Below, piece by piece: positions 17,233 to 25,599 of a stretch of 64,000 nucleotides of DNA. The DNA lies in NCBI GenBank assembly GCA_031409875.1, contig JANNYB010000107.1:5592-69591 (forward strand). Direction: 5' to 3'. This DNA is from CALMEH01 sp031409875. GTDB taxonomy: Bacteria; Acidobacteriota; Blastocatellia; Pyrinomonadales; Pyrinomonadaceae. The number at the start of each line of letters is the position of its first letter. The first letter of the stretch is position 1. The translations under genes were made by a program, and so were the position numbers. The notes beneath the pieces were generated by a model that was not told where the DNA came from, ran no database searches, and saw nothing but the letters and a program-made list of their open reading frames with translations.

Positions 17233-18435
17233 ATGCTGAGAAAAAGTTTGGCGACATTTGTTTTGACGGCGGTTTTGGTTATAAATTCGGCGGGTTGTTC
17301 GGAAGCGGATGGTGAGATTGATTTTCCGGTTGTTCCGGTTTCTAAAAGTGTGCCGAAGTTGAAGGTTGAAACGGTTGTCGAGAATGTCGAGATCGTTTGG
17401 TCAATTGTTTTTGCGCCGGATGGTCGTGTGTTTTTTGCGGAGCGTCCGGGCAGAGTTCGGGTGATCGAAAACGGTAAATTGCGCGAGAAACCTTTTTTTA
17501 CTGTGCCTGATGTCGAACTTTCGGGCGAGAGTGGTTTGATGGGAATGGTTTTGCATCCCGATTTTAAGGAAAATCATTTTGTTTATCTCGCTTACGCTTA
17601 TCAAAATGCTGAGAAAGATCAGACTGTCAAGGTTGTCAGATACAAAGAAAACGGCGAAACTTTGGTCGAGCCGAAGATTATTATTGACGCAATTCCTGCG
17701 TCGCAATATCACGCCGGAACTCGTTTGAGATTTGGTCCCGATGCGAAACTTTACATCACAACGGGCGATGCGACGAAGCAGGCGCGAGCGCAAAAAATGG
17801 ATTCGATTAACGGAAAAACTCTGCGTTTGAATGATGACGGTTCGATTCCGTCGGACAATCCGTTTGTTAATCAAAAAGACGTGCGCGGCGAAATTTGGAG
17901 TTACGGACATCGCAACGCGCAAGGAATGGATTTTCAGCCGGAAACGGGTTTGATGTTTCAGACCGAACACGGACCTTCGATTATTGACGGCGTTTCGCTT
18001 TTCAAACGAACCGGCGGCGATGAAGTGAATATTGTCGAACGCGGAAAAAATTACGGTTGGGACAAAATCAGCCATAATATGACGAAAAAAGGAATGGAAA
18101 CGCCGATTATCGAATTTTCTCCGGCAGTTGCGCCCGGAAGCGGAATGTTTTATCGCGGAAATTTGTTTCCCGAATTCAAAAATAATTTCTTTTTCGGCGC
18201 GTTAAAAGGCGAAATGATCGTGCGGCTTGTGTTGGACGGCAGAAAAATTGTTTCGCGTGATAATCTGCTCGAAAAACAATACGGCAGAATCCGCGAAATC
18301 GCCGAAGCACCCGACGGTTCGATTTGGTTTTCAACTTCAAACCGCGACGGGCGCGGCGATCCTGCGAAAACAGACGACCGCATTTTGCGTATCGTGCCGA
18401 TGGAAACAAAAACCGAAAGCGTCGAAAAAAAATAA
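17233..18435 (+). CDS. PQQ-dependent sugar dehydrogenase family protein (soluble aldose dehydrogenase type)
   Basis: 400 residues. The N-terminus is hydrophobic and ends in a lipobox-like SAGC near residue 22, suggesting a lipoprotein. The six-bladed propeller of the GSDH family is indicated by VWSIVFAPDGRVFFAERPGR, GESGLMGMVLHPDFKENHFV, RLRFGPDAKLYITTGD, YGHRNAQGMDFQPETG, EHGP and GGDEVNIVERGKNYGWD. These include the conserved His/Arg and Gly-Asp-Glu-Asn segments that bind PQQ and calcium. The family oxidises aldoses in the periplasm and passes electrons to a quinone or cytochrome. No PQQ-biosynthesis genes are in this window, so the cofactor supply is unknown. A GGACGG site precedes the ATG. 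Confidence 0.88.
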   Translation: MLRKSLATFVLTAVLVINSAGCSEADGEIDFPVVPVSKSVPKLKVETVVENVEIVWSIVFAPDGRVFFAERPGRVRVIENGKLREKPFFTVPDVELSGESGLMGMVLHPDFKENHFVYLAYAYQNAEKDQTVKVVRYKENGETLVEPKIIIDAIPASQYHAGTRLRFGPDAKLYITTGDATKQARAQKMDSINGKTLRLNDDGSIPSDNPFVNQKDVRGEIWSYGHRNAQGMDFQPETGLMFQTEHGPSIIDGVSLFKRTGGDEVNIVERGKNYGWDKISHNMTKKGMETPIIEFSPAVAPGSGMFYRGNLFPEFKNNFFFGALKGEMIVRLVLDGRKIVSRDNLLEKQYGRIREIAEAPDGSIWFSTSNRDGRGDPAKTDDRILRIVPMETKTESVEKK

Positions 18436-18452
18436 TAAACTTAATCTGAATC

Positions 18453-18567
18453 GGATAAGAAATTTGCCCGCGAAACACGCGAAACACACGAAAAAAAGAC
18501 AGATTAAATTTAAGTTTCTGTTTTAAATTTAGCGTATTTCGCGCCTTTCGCGGACAAATTTCTTCCG
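18453..18567. repeat. Inverted repeat, 'CCGCGAAACACGCGAAA' family
   Basis: CGGATAAGAAATTTGCCCGC is mirrored by GCGGACAAATTTCTTCCG. Inside, CGCGAAACACGCGAAACAC pairs with the TTTCGCGCCTTTCGCG arm. It fills the space between the convergent sugar dehydrogenase and aminopeptidase genes. Confidence 0.8.
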
Positions 18568-18583
18568 TTAATTCAAACGTAAA

Positions 18584-20443
18584 TTAATTACATTTCACAA
18601 TCGCATCAACCGCGCTTTGCGTGATCGGATGATAGCCGCTTCGTGATTTAGAGTAAATCGAGCAAGCGCGTTTCATATCAATTTTGGCGAGTTCGGTGAA
18701 CAAAGGTCTGACAAATTTGCGTCGTCCGATGTTCATTAAAAAATCTTCCAAACGCAAATCTGCCGCCGAATAGTTGTTTTTGATTGACATTATCAGCCAT
18801 TGAAACGCGATTTCGGAATTTCCAATGCGCGTGAAATTAAACGCTTTGTCGAGTTCCGACATTTTTTCCGCGCTCAATGTTTCCGGCATTTTTCGCAAGA
18901 AATGAAGCCATTCCTGCGTTGTCCAACCTTTGGTCATCAGCGCATTTGCCGGAGTTGTGCCGTTCAAAAAATCGTTCATTTGCGTTTCGACTTTCGTGAA
19001 AGCGTCCGATTGCGGATTCGGCGCGTTTGTCGGCAAACCGGCTTTGTAAATCCATTCGCCAACGTCCTCGCGGCTGACGATATTTGGATAAACATCGAGC
19101 AGATTTTTCTGTAAATATGTAACAAAAGTTGCGGTCGTAATGCTTTGGAACGAATGTTTCGCAAAATATCCGCGCACGAATTTATCGAATTTTTCGCGCC
19201 CGAAACTTTCCTCTAACCAACGCAAAAACAACGCGCCTTTTTCATACGGAACGCCTGTCAAACCGTCGTCGGGATCGCGTCCGGCTAAATCAACGTGCAA
19301 GGTTTGATCGTTTTCCGACATTTCCGACATTTCGTTTATCAGTTCGCGTTTGCCAAGCGTTGCTTCCATTTCGCGCCGATTTACGCCATAGACGGCTTCG
19401 ATAATTCGGCGTTCGAGATACGTCGTAAAACCTTCGTTCAACCAAAAATCGCGCCAAGTCGCATTCGTTACGAGATTGCCCGACCAAGAATGCGCGAGTT
19501 CGTGCGCGACGAGTGAAACTAAACTTTTATCGCCTGCCAAAATTGTCGGCGTGGCAAATGTGAGCATCGGATTTTCCATTCCGCCAAACGGAAACGACGG
19601 CGGCAAAACAAGCAAATCGTATCTGCCCCAAGCATATTTGCCATAGATTTTTTCGGTTTCGATAACCATTTTTTCGGTGTCGGACAGTTCAAACGCGGCT
19701 TTCGCCATCATCGAAGGTTCGGTATAAACTCCGGTTCGTTTGCCCAAACTCTTAAATTCCAAATCGCCGACGGCAATCGCAATCAGATAAGGCGGAATCG
19801 GTTTATCCATCAAAAAACGATAATCGCCGGTTCTTTTTGCAGTTTGCGAATTTCCCGCCGCGCTCATTACGGCAAGCAGATTTTTCGGCGTGCGAACTCG
19901 TGCCGAATACGTTACGCGAATCTGCGGCGAATCTTGCAAAGGAATGAATGAACGAGCGTGAATTGCTTGCGCTTGCGAAAACATAAACGGTTGATTTTTC
20001 CCCGCCGTTTGCGCCGGCGTAAGCCATTGCAAACCGGAAGCTGTCGGGTTTGTCGAATAAAAAATTCGCACTTGTTTGGCGTTTGCGGGAAGTTTGACGG
20101 TTAGCGGCGCACCCAAAATTTTATCAATTATGCCGAGTTCAAATGTCGTCGGTTGAAAGGTTTTGCCGTTGGCGGAAGTTTCGATTTTTTCGATGTTCAA
20201 ATCGCGCGTATCCAAAATCAAAGGCGCGTTTTTGTCCGTGCGAACAATGTTCAATGTCGCCATTCCTTTGATTGATTTTTGCTCGAACGAAATCGTCCAA
20301 TCAAGGTTAACGTGGCTGACGCGAACTTGATTCGGTTTCGCGTAGGAATGAATGTCGTCGGCAAAAGTTTGCGCGTTAATTGTAAAAATCGCGCCGAAAA
20401 TAAAGGCGAAAAAAGTAAAAAATATCTTAAAATCAGGTTTCAT
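18584..20443 (-). CDS. M1 family zinc metalloaminopeptidase (LTA4-hydrolase-like)
   Basis: About 619 residues. The chosen ATG (20441-20443) has a GGAGAACC ribosome site and places the signal peptide DFKIFFTFFAFIFGAIFTIN first; the frame to 20521 would add 26 residues without either. The exopeptidase motif GGMEN is near residue 288 and the zinc motif HELAH near 312, with the third ligand in NEGFTTYLE. The C-terminal helical domain (about 440-619) resembles the leukotriene-A4-hydrolase/aminopeptidase group. The enzyme likely removes N-terminal residues from peptides outside the inner membrane, complementing the S9 peptidase at 1072. It is convergent with the sugar dehydrogenase across a palindromic repeat. 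Confidence 0.92.
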   Translation of the reverse strand: MKPDFKIFFTFFAFIFGAIFTINAQTFADDIHSYAKPNQVRVSHVNLDWTISFEQKSIKGMATLNIVRTDKNAPLILDTRDLNIEKIETSANGKTFQPTTFELGIIDKILGAPLTVKLPANAKQVRIFYSTNPTASGLQWLTPAQTAGKNQPFMFSQAQAIHARSFIPLQDSPQIRVTYSARVRTPKNLLAVMSAAGNSQTAKRTGDYRFLMDKPIPPYLIAIAVGDLEFKSLGKRTGVYTEPSMMAKAAFELSDTEKMVIETEKIYGKYAWGRYDLLVLPPSFPFGGMENPMLTFATPTILAGDKSLVSLVAHELAHSWSGNLVTNATWRDFWLNEGFTTYLERRIIEAVYGVNRREMEATLGKRELINEMSEMSENDQTLHVDLAGRDPDDGLTGVPYEKGALFLRWLEESFGREKFDKFVRGYFAKHSFQSITTATFVTYLQKNLLDVYPNIVSREDVGEWIYKAGLPTNAPNPQSDAFTKVETQMNDFLNGTTPANALMTKGWTTQEWLHFLRKMPETLSAEKMSELDKAFNFTRIGNSEIAFQWLIMSIKNNYSAADLRLEDFLMNIGRRKFVRPLFTELAKIDMKRACSIYSKSRSGYHPITQSAVDAIVKCN

Positions 20444-20867
20444 TTTTGGTTCTCCGTTGATGCTTTTCTTTAGTTGTCGAAAGTTTGTTTTGAGATGTTC
20501 CTTGAAATATGAAAGTAGCATAAAATCGCTTTAATTTTCTATCAATAAACGTAAATTACAGAAATAAAATAGAGTTTTGGCGAAATTGGCTTGCAAGTTT
20601 GCGCTGAAAACGGCAAAATAAAAAAGTTGGTTCTGCTTCCGCGCATCAACGGTGATGCGTTCGTTCGATAAAATTTTTGATTTAACGGCGTTTTGGATAG
20701 TTCGGGAGCAGAGGATTTTTTTAGTTACAGAAGTTGCTTTTTTTAAGCATCCGAGACGCAATACTTCGCTATGACCACCGTTTCCCGAAGCCATTCCGAA
20801 TTCGACACTTCTTTTGACCTTTCCGCCTGAAATAAGCGCGGAAACACAGATAAAATATACAAACATT

Positions 20868-21254
20868 ATGAAACTTTATGTAGGAAATCTTTCCTTTGAT
20901 ACAAACAATTCGGATTTAGAGCAAGTTTTCGGTGAATACGGCACGGTCGAATCGGCAAATGTCGTTGAAGACCGCGACACAGGACGTTCGCGCGGCTTCG
21001 GCTTCGTCGAAATGTCGTCGAAAGAAGAAGGCGAAAATGCAATCGAACAATTAAACGGCACGGAAATGAACGGACGCAATTTGACCGTTAACGAAGCTAA
21101 ACCGCGTGAAAACAGCGGCGGCGGCGGAAATCGTGGCGGCTACGGCGGCGGCGGCGGAAATCGTGGCGGCGGCGGTGGCGGCGGACGCGGCGGTTACGGC
21201 GGCGGCGGCGGCGGAAATCGCGGCGGCGGCGGCGGCGGCGGTTCGCGTTGGTAA
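20868..21254 (+). CDS. Glycine-rich RRM RNA-binding protein
   Basis: 128 residues from ATG 20868; the 18 upstream codons lack a ribosome site. A single RRM spans residues 1-80, with RNP2 LYVGNLSF and RNP1 RSRGFGFVEM. The tail of about 45 residues is nearly all Gly/Arg/Asn with RGG-type repeats (GGGGNRGGYGGGG), encoded by GGC-rich microsatellite-like DNA. Similar small RRM proteins occur in cyanobacteria and other phyla, where several are cold-induced and bind RNA. The 424-bp space before it (20444-20867) contains a small hairpin at about 20641-20659 (CGCATCA/TGATGCG) but no other gene. A strong terminator follows. Confidence 0.92.
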   Translation: MKLYVGNLSFDTNNSDLEQVFGEYGTVESANVVEDRDTGRSRGFGFVEMSSKEEGENAIEQLNGTEMNGRNLTVNEAKPRENSGGGGNRGGYGGGGGNRGGGGGGGRGGYGGGGGGNRGGGGGGGSRW

Positions 21255-21276
21255 TTTAACCACAAAATAAAAAGGA

Positions 21277-21317
21277 AAAAGGCGTAAGATATTTTTATCT
21301 TGCGCCTTTTCTTTTTT
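21277..21317 (+). terminator. Intrinsic terminator of the RRM gene
   Basis: AAAAGGCGTAAGATA and TATCTTGCGCCTTTT form a 15-bp stem with one mismatch and a TTTT loop, followed by CTTTTTT. Confidence 0.9.
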
Positions 21318-21337
21318 CGATTCCGATTCTAAAATCA

Positions 21338-21479
21338 ACCTGAGTTCGGGATAAGCAAATTAAATTCAATTAAACGGGAAATTTATCCGCGAAATCCGCT
21401 AAAAAAAGACAAAGTTTATTTTATTTTTCGCGTAATTCGTGTGTTTCGCGGGCAAAAATTCTTATCCCGAATTTAGGTT
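21338..21479. repeat. Inverted repeat with outer AACCTGAGTTCGGGATAAG arms and CGCGAAA core
   Basis: AACCTGAGTTCGGGATAAG is mirrored by CTTATCCCGAATTTAGGTT. The core holds CCGCGAAATCCGC and TTTCGCGTAATTCG arms, as in the elements at 7061 and 18453. The right end abuts the stop codon of the gene at 21478. Confidence 0.8.
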
Positions 21480-21963
21480 AATTTCTTTTTTTTCGGTCTG
21501 CTATTTTCGGTTTCGTGTCGGATTTCGGTTTAGTTTCTTCTTCGTTTTGCGGCGATTTTTCGATCATAAACTCTTTGTTTGCCGCTAATTTGTTATTAAT
21601 GTAAATGTCGGCGCGATATTTTCCGGCAAGCCACGCGCCTTCGGGATTAGCGCGAAAATTAACGATATTTTGTTTGCCGTTGGTCGTAAAACTTATTGTT
21701 ACCGATTTTGTTTCGGGCTTCATTCCTTTAACATTAACGGCGACGAGAAGCATTTTAACGGTCGCCGGTTTCATAGAATTTAGTTGAACGCGAAACAGAA
21801 GCGGTTTATCATTCGTCAAAAAGCCTTCGGTTTCCTCGTTCGTTGCGCCGTCTGCACCAATACGCCAAAGCGAAATTGTTTCTATGCCGACGGCTTCGTC
21901 CTTCTGTGCGAAAACGCTGAATCCGAAACAAAGACACAGCAAAATTACAAGTAAGATTTTCAT
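21478..21963 (-). CDS. Secreted protein of unknown function
   Basis: 161 residues from ATG 21961-21963, which has a GGAG site 7 nt upstream; four more codons are open above it. The signal peptide MKILLVILLCLCFGFSVFAQ is clear. The mature part is beta-rich (ISLWRIGADGATNEETEGFL, VKMLLVAVNVKG, KYRADIYINNKLAANKEFMI), suggesting one Ig-like or beta-sandwich domain. It ends in a Lys/Glu/Pro-rich basic tail. No catalytic motif was found and I do not recognise the family. Export to the periplasm is likely. The gene stands alone between two repeat elements. Confidence 0.65.
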   Translation of the reverse strand: MKILLVILLCLCFGFSVFAQKDEAVGIETISLWRIGADGATNEETEGFLTNDKPLLFRVQLNSMKPATVKMLLVAVNVKGMKPETKSVTISFTTNGKQNIVNFRANPEGAWLAGKYRADIYINNKLAANKEFMIEKSPQNEEETKPKSDTKPKIADRKKRN

Positions 21964-22043
21964 TCGTTTCTCCAAAAACTTTGGTAATACTTTGTTTATT
22001 GGTGCGATGAATGCTGATTTGGTTGTATCGAGAGGTAGAAAAA

Positions 22044-22111
22044 GTTATCCACAGATGCACACAGATAGACAAGATAAAATCAAAAAAACATCTGTGTTTA
22101 TCTGCGGATAA
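22044..22111. repeat. Inverted repeat, 'TTATCCACAGAT' family, copy 1
   Basis: TTATCCACAGATGCACACAG is mirrored by CTGTGTTTATCTGCGGATAA. A second, longer member is at 24182-24258. Confidence 0.8.
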
Positions 22112-22139
22112 ATAAAATTCTTGACGTTTTGTGCAATGC

Positions 22140-22988
22140 CTAATTTTCGCCGTCTTTCGGTTTAAAAGCCAGAACGACATCGGAAATATCGCCGTCGCAA
22201 TGTGGGCAAGTCGGGCATTTGATTTTGTCTTTCAAGCGGATTTTTCCGAGTTCTTCGTTAAAACCTGCGGCAATAATTCCGGTTGGAATGGCAAACAGCG
22301 CAATGCCGAGAATGGCGACACATCCGCCTAAAATTTTGCCGAGCGTTGTAATCGGGAAAGCGTCGCCGTAGCCGACGGTCGTCAGCGTTACAATTCCCCA
22401 CCACATTGCCGTCGGAATATCGGGAAATTTGTCGGGCTGGGCATCGTGTTCGATGAGATACATTAAACTCGAAGAAAAAAGCAGAAGCATCATAATCATT
22501 GCCAGCGTTACGAGAAGTTCTTCTTTTTTATTTCGTAAAATATCGTCGAGCGTGTTCAAAGAGCGTGCATAACGGTTTAATTTGAACAGACGGAAAAGTC
22601 GAAAAACGCGCAAAAATCTGATAATCAGCAAATCCATCGGGAAAAACAATGGCAAATAAAAAGGCAAAATCGCCAGCAAATCAATTAGCGCAAAAATCGT
22701 TACCGCATAACGAAGCCGTCCGAAACGCCCCGAAAAACGCTTTTCGAGCGGCGCAATCCACAGCCGTAAAAGGTATTCAATCGTAAAAACGACAACCGAA
22801 AAAACTTCGAGCGCGTGAAAATACGGCGCATATTCCTGATTAATGCTTTCGACGGTTTCCAACACGACGGCAATCGTATTGAGCAAAATCAAAATCATCA
22901 AAAAAATGGCGACAATGCGGTCAATCAATTCGCCGTCATCGGTTTCGACGAGAATATCAAAAACGCGATATTTTATTTTTTCATACAT
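22140..22988 (-). CDS. Voltage-gated potassium channel subunit with C-terminal Cys cluster
   Basis: 282 residues with six membrane helices. The S4-like segment carries regularly spaced arginines (RFLRVFRLFRLFKLNR). The pore loop has the potassium selectivity filter TVGYGD at residues 204-209, preceded by MWWGIVTLT. After the last helix the protein ends with IKCPTCPHCDGD, in which Cys 258, 261 and 264 could bind zinc or sense redox state. No RCK/TrkA-N or cyclic-nucleotide domain is present, so gating is presumably by voltage and perhaps this Cys motif. As in the family, four subunits should form the channel in the inner membrane. Confidence 0.92.
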   Translation of the reverse strand: MYEKIKYRVFDILVETDDGELIDRIVAIFLMILILLNTIAVVLETVESINQEYAPYFHALEVFSVVVFTIEYLLRLWIAPLEKRFSGRFGRLRYAVTIFALIDLLAILPFYLPLFFPMDLLIIRFLRVFRLFRLFKLNRYARSLNTLDDILRNKKEELLVTLAMIMMLLLFSSSLMYLIEHDAQPDKFPDIPTAMWWGIVTLTTVGYGDAFPITTLGKILGGCVAILGIALFAIPTGIIAAGFNEELGKIRLKDKIKCPTCPHCDGDISDVVLAFKPKDGEN

Positions 22989-23026
22989 AAAAAAGGGAAG
23001 TTTATGAAAAAGAACTTTACCCGAAT

Positions 23027-24166
23027 TTACTCTAATATTTTTTTTACGGCAACCTTCGCCGCAGATTTTGCGAATGGCGCAAGCGGAACGCTTTGCATAA
23101 TTTGCAAATCTTCGCGCAGAGAAGTTTCTTCATCGAGAAATTTCAAAACCTGTTTTGTTTCATTACGCGAAAAAAGCGCAGTAAAAATATCATTGGCAGA
23201 ATGCGATTTTTTCTGAAAAACATCAAGCAAAATACTGTCGAGATAGATTTTCCATTTGCGATTTGCGATTTGCGATTTGCGATTGTCTTCAAGCGCAACA
23301 ACGAGATTTTTTAATATTTTCTGTGTTCTGTAAAAACTGTAACCCGTCGAAGGTTTTACGAAACCGCCGCTCGTGCCGATGCGAATAATTTTTGGCGCGG
23401 GAAAAATTTCGTGCGGTTCGTCCGACATCGGAATCACGCCCGATTCGGTTTCCGTGATGTTATATTTTTCGATTTTCAAAACGTCCGAAAGATATTTTTT
23501 GATGTAAAAATCATATTCGTTTTGCGGTAAAAGATTATCGCTGAAAACGGTGAATTCAATCAACGCTTTTTTTGCAGAAACAGGCAAAATATAAATAAAA
23601 CGACATTCATTTTGTTGTTCAACGCGAAAATCAAAAATCGTCGGCGCAGTTTCGTCAAAGATATTTTCCGAAGTTTCAATCAGCCAACCGCGAAAATGCT
23701 GAAAGAGATTTCGATACTTCGGATTGTCGTAAGTTTTGCGCGTGAAACTGTCAAAAACAAATTCTTTTGCGCGAAATTCGCCTTTATCGGTTTTGACTGA
23801 ATCGTTTTCGACTTCGGAAATTTCAGCCTGCAAAACCGTAAAGTTCGCGCTCAATTTTGAAAAAATGAATTCGTAAAAATCTTTTGCGCGAATCATTTTA
23901 TAAACATATTCGCCCAAATCTAATTTTTCATTAAAATTGTTTGTGCCGTGAAACCAAACCGCATTCCAACGTCTGAAAACAATCTCGTCAAACGCAGAAA
24001 TTTCCTTTTCCCAAAAGCACCAAGTATGATCGTTTGCACTTTTCTTTTCGCGGTCAATTATAAGAATTTTTTTATCGCGCAAACGACTTTCGTTAAAATA
24101 AAACGCCAACGATAATCCGGCAAGACCGCCGCCCGCAATGATGTAATCGAAAGAATTTTGCGCCAC
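23027..24166 (-). CDS. crtY: Lycopene cyclase family protein (CrtY type)
   Basis: 379 residues, GTG start at 24164-24166. The N-terminal flavin motif AGGGLAGLSLAFYF is followed by DHTWCFWEKE (about 47-56), which is typical of CrtY-type lycopene beta-cyclases. These flavoproteins close the ends of lycopene without net oxidation, giving beta-carotene. Together with the crtI- and crtO-like genes it would allow a cyclic, possibly keto-carotenoid, although no phytoene synthase is seen here. Between about residues 294 and 305 the protein contains NRKSQIANRKWK, encoded by four tandem CGCAAAT heptamers, an in-frame microsatellite insertion in a presumably tolerant loop. Confidence 0.85.
   Translation of the reverse strand: MAQNSFDYIIAGGGLAGLSLAFYFNESRLRDKKILIIDREKKSANDHTWCFWEKEISAFDEIVFRRWNAVWFHGTNNFNEKLDLGEYVYKMIRAKDFYEFIFSKLSANFTVLQAEISEVENDSVKTDKGEFRAKEFVFDSFTRKTYDNPKYRNLFQHFRGWLIETSENIFDETAPTIFDFRVEQQNECRFIYILPVSAKKALIEFTVFSDNLLPQNEYDFYIKKYLSDVLKIEKYNITETESGVIPMSDEPHEIFPAPKIIRIGTSGGFVKPSTGYSFYRTQKILKNLVVALEDNRKSQIANRKWKIYLDSILLDVFQKKSHSANDIFTALFSRNETKQVLKFLDEETSLREDLQIMQSVPLAPFAKSAAKVAVKKILE
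23254..23284. repeat. In-frame heptamer repeat (ATTTGCG)4 inside crtY
   Basis: Four exact ATTTGCG units (minus strand CGCAAAT) lie in the cyclase coding region and encode NRKSQIANRK. Three units equal 21 nt, so the protein repeat period is seven residues. Confidence 0.9.
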
Positions 24167-24181
24167 GATTTTTAAGAAAAA

Positions 24182-24258
24182 TTATCCACAGATGAACACA
24201 GATAAACACAGATATAAAATCAGATTAAATCTGTGTTTATCTGTGTTCATCTGTGGAC
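24182..24258. repeat. Inverted repeat, 'TTATCCACAGAT' family, copy 2
   Basis: TATCCACAGATGAACACAGA is almost perfectly mirrored by TCTGTGTTCATCTGTGGA. The inner part repeats ACACAGATAAACACAGAT. It lies between the divergently organised cyclase start and the downstream lipoprotein's stop. Confidence 0.85.
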
Positions 24259-24269
24259 GAAAAAAAACA

Positions 24270-24854
24270 TTATTTCACCTTAGTTAAAACAAGTTCCTTC
24301 GGACCTTCCATCGGCGATTCGCCGCTTGTGAGTTTCCATTTCATTTTCCCACCGTCCATTGTAAGTGTTGCGGTTGAAGGCTTTCCGCTCGTTGGTTCTT
24401 TGTATTTGACGTTTTCTTCATAGCCGGGAACGGTTGCGCTTACATCAAATTTTATTTCCGCGACGTTATCTTTCAGCGTTCCGGTAAAAGGCGTTTGGTT
24501 GCCGTCTTCGCCTTGCCATTCGCCGCCGACATAATCGTCAACGCTGTAAGTTCCGTTAATCGTGTCGCCGGTTTGTTTAATAAAAAAGGACATTTGCGTA
24601 TAATTTTCACCTTTTTTATTGAAAAATTCCGATTCCCATTTGCCGTCCAATTTTACTTTTTCGACCGGTTTTTCATTTGCGGGCGATTGATTGACAGCTG
24701 CCGTATTCGTGTTTTTGTTCGTGGCGGCGTTTGTGTTTGCCGCGTTTGTTTTGTTGGAGTTGGTGTTTGCCGTGTTGGTATTTTCCGTTTTTGCCGGACA
24801 GCCCGCAAGCAAACCTGCGCCCAAACCGATAATTAAAATTGCTTGTAATTTCAA
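24270..24854 (-). CDS. Lipoprotein with Asn/Thr linker, unknown function
   Basis: About 194 residues if translation starts at the TTG 24852-24854, ten nt after a GGAG site; an ATT or ATC in the same stretch is also possible. The longer frame to 24914 would run into a palindromic repeat. The signal ends in GLLAGC, a lipobox. An Asn/Thr/Ala-rich linker of about 45 residues (TENTNTANTNSNKTNA) follows. The C-terminal domain of about 125 residues is beta-rich: KLDGKWESEFFN, FFIKQTGDTINGTYSVD and KMKWKLTSG, resembling lipocalin-like or extracellular sandwich domains that measure deviation of small proteins, but the family is not recognised. It should be anchored to the outer membrane. Confidence 0.7.
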   Translation of the reverse strand: MKLQAILIIGLGAGLLAGCPAKTENTNTANTNSNKTNAANTNAATNKNTNTAAVNQSPANEKPVEKVKLDGKWESEFFNKKGENYTQMSFFIKQTGDTINGTYSVDDYVGGEWQGEDGNQTPFTGTLKDNVAEIKFDVSATVPGYEENVKYKEPTSGKPSTATLTMDGGKMKWKLTSGESPMEGPKELVLTKVK

Positions 24855-24884
24855 AATTTTGATTCTCCTGTTTTCTGGGGATTT

Positions 24885-24956
24885 TGCAGAAGCCCGCACA
24901 AAGTAAGGGCGCATTTATTCGTCTAATTTCGCCCTTACTTCGTGCGGGCTTCTGCA
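24885..24956. repeat. Near-perfect 72-bp palindrome
   Basis: TGCAGAAGCCCGCACAAAGT is mirrored by ACTTCGTGCGGGCTTCTGCA, with a further AAGGGCG/CGCCCTT. It lies between the divergent genes at 24270 and 25018. Confidence 0.85.
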
Positions 24957-25017
24957 TATCCAAAAAGACTAGCTTTTTTCGCCCGATTTTACAATCTGTG
25001 ATATTGTATCTCTGATT

Positions 25018-25455
25018 ATGAAAAATTTACTACTGACAATTTTGATGATTTTGACGGTTTCGGGTTTTGCCTTTGCTCAATCGAAAGACGAAAAAGCGAA
25101 AATGGCGATTCAAAAAGTGATGGACGAACAAATTATCGCGTGGAATAAAGGCGATGTTGAAGGTTTTATGCAAGGTTATTGGAAATCCGAAGAACTAATT
25201 TTCGTTTCCGGCGACAACGTGCGACGCGGCTGGCAAACCGTAACCGACAACTACAAAAAAAGCTACAACACCCGCGAAAAAATGGGCGTTTTATCGTTCA
25301 CCGGGTTAGAAATTACAATCTTGGGAAAAGATTCCGCCAAAGTTCTCGGAAGTTGGAAAGTCGAACACAAACCGAAAGATGACCAAGGCAAGTTCACGTT
25401 AATCTTCCGCAAATTCAAAGAAGGCTGGCGCATTATTCACGATCATACGAGTTGA
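25018..25455 (+). CDS. Secreted SnoaL/DUF4440-like protein
   Basis: 145 residues with a signal peptide (LLLTILMILTVSGFAFAQ). The mature part has the cone-shaped NTF2-like pattern: an N-terminal helix with IIAWNKGDVEGFMQGYWKSE, then strands ending VLGSWKVEHK, FTLIFRKFKEGWRIIHDHTS. That C-terminal 'GWRIIHDH' is characteristic of DUF4440/SnoaL-like proteins. Members range from small-molecule isomerases to proteins with no known activity, so no substrate is proposed. The gene appears monocistronic, and a palindromic repeat starts 4 nt after the stop. Confidence 0.8.
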   Translation: MKNLLLTILMILTVSGFAFAQSKDEKAKMAIQKVMDEQIIAWNKGDVEGFMQGYWKSEELIFVSGDNVRRGWQTVTDNYKKSYNTREKMGVLSFTGLEITILGKDSAKVLGSWKVEHKPKDDQGKFTLIFRKFKEGWRIIHDHTS

Positions 25456-25458
25456 TAT

Positions 25459-25599
25459 GTTCTGAGTCCCGCCTTTAGGCGGCAAAACTGCCAGCGAAGC
25501 GAAGCGGTTTTCATCTTCGATTAAAATTCAAGTCAATCAGCGCAAAGCAACCGTTTCGCTTCGCTTACGGTTGCGCCAACTAAAGTTGGAACTCAGAAC
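25459..25599. repeat. Palindromic repeat, 'GTTCTGAGTCCCGCC' family, copy A
   Basis: GTTCTGAGTCCCGCCTTTAG is mirrored by CTAAAGTTGGAACTCAGAAC, with a CAGCGAAGCGAAGCGG core and its complement. It covers the 3' end of dapB and encodes that protein's last residues and stop. Confidence 0.85.

Noticed and set aside
17401..18075. Minus-strand ORF of 224 residues
   Set aside because: It is antisense to the sugar dehydrogenase, which has all family motifs.
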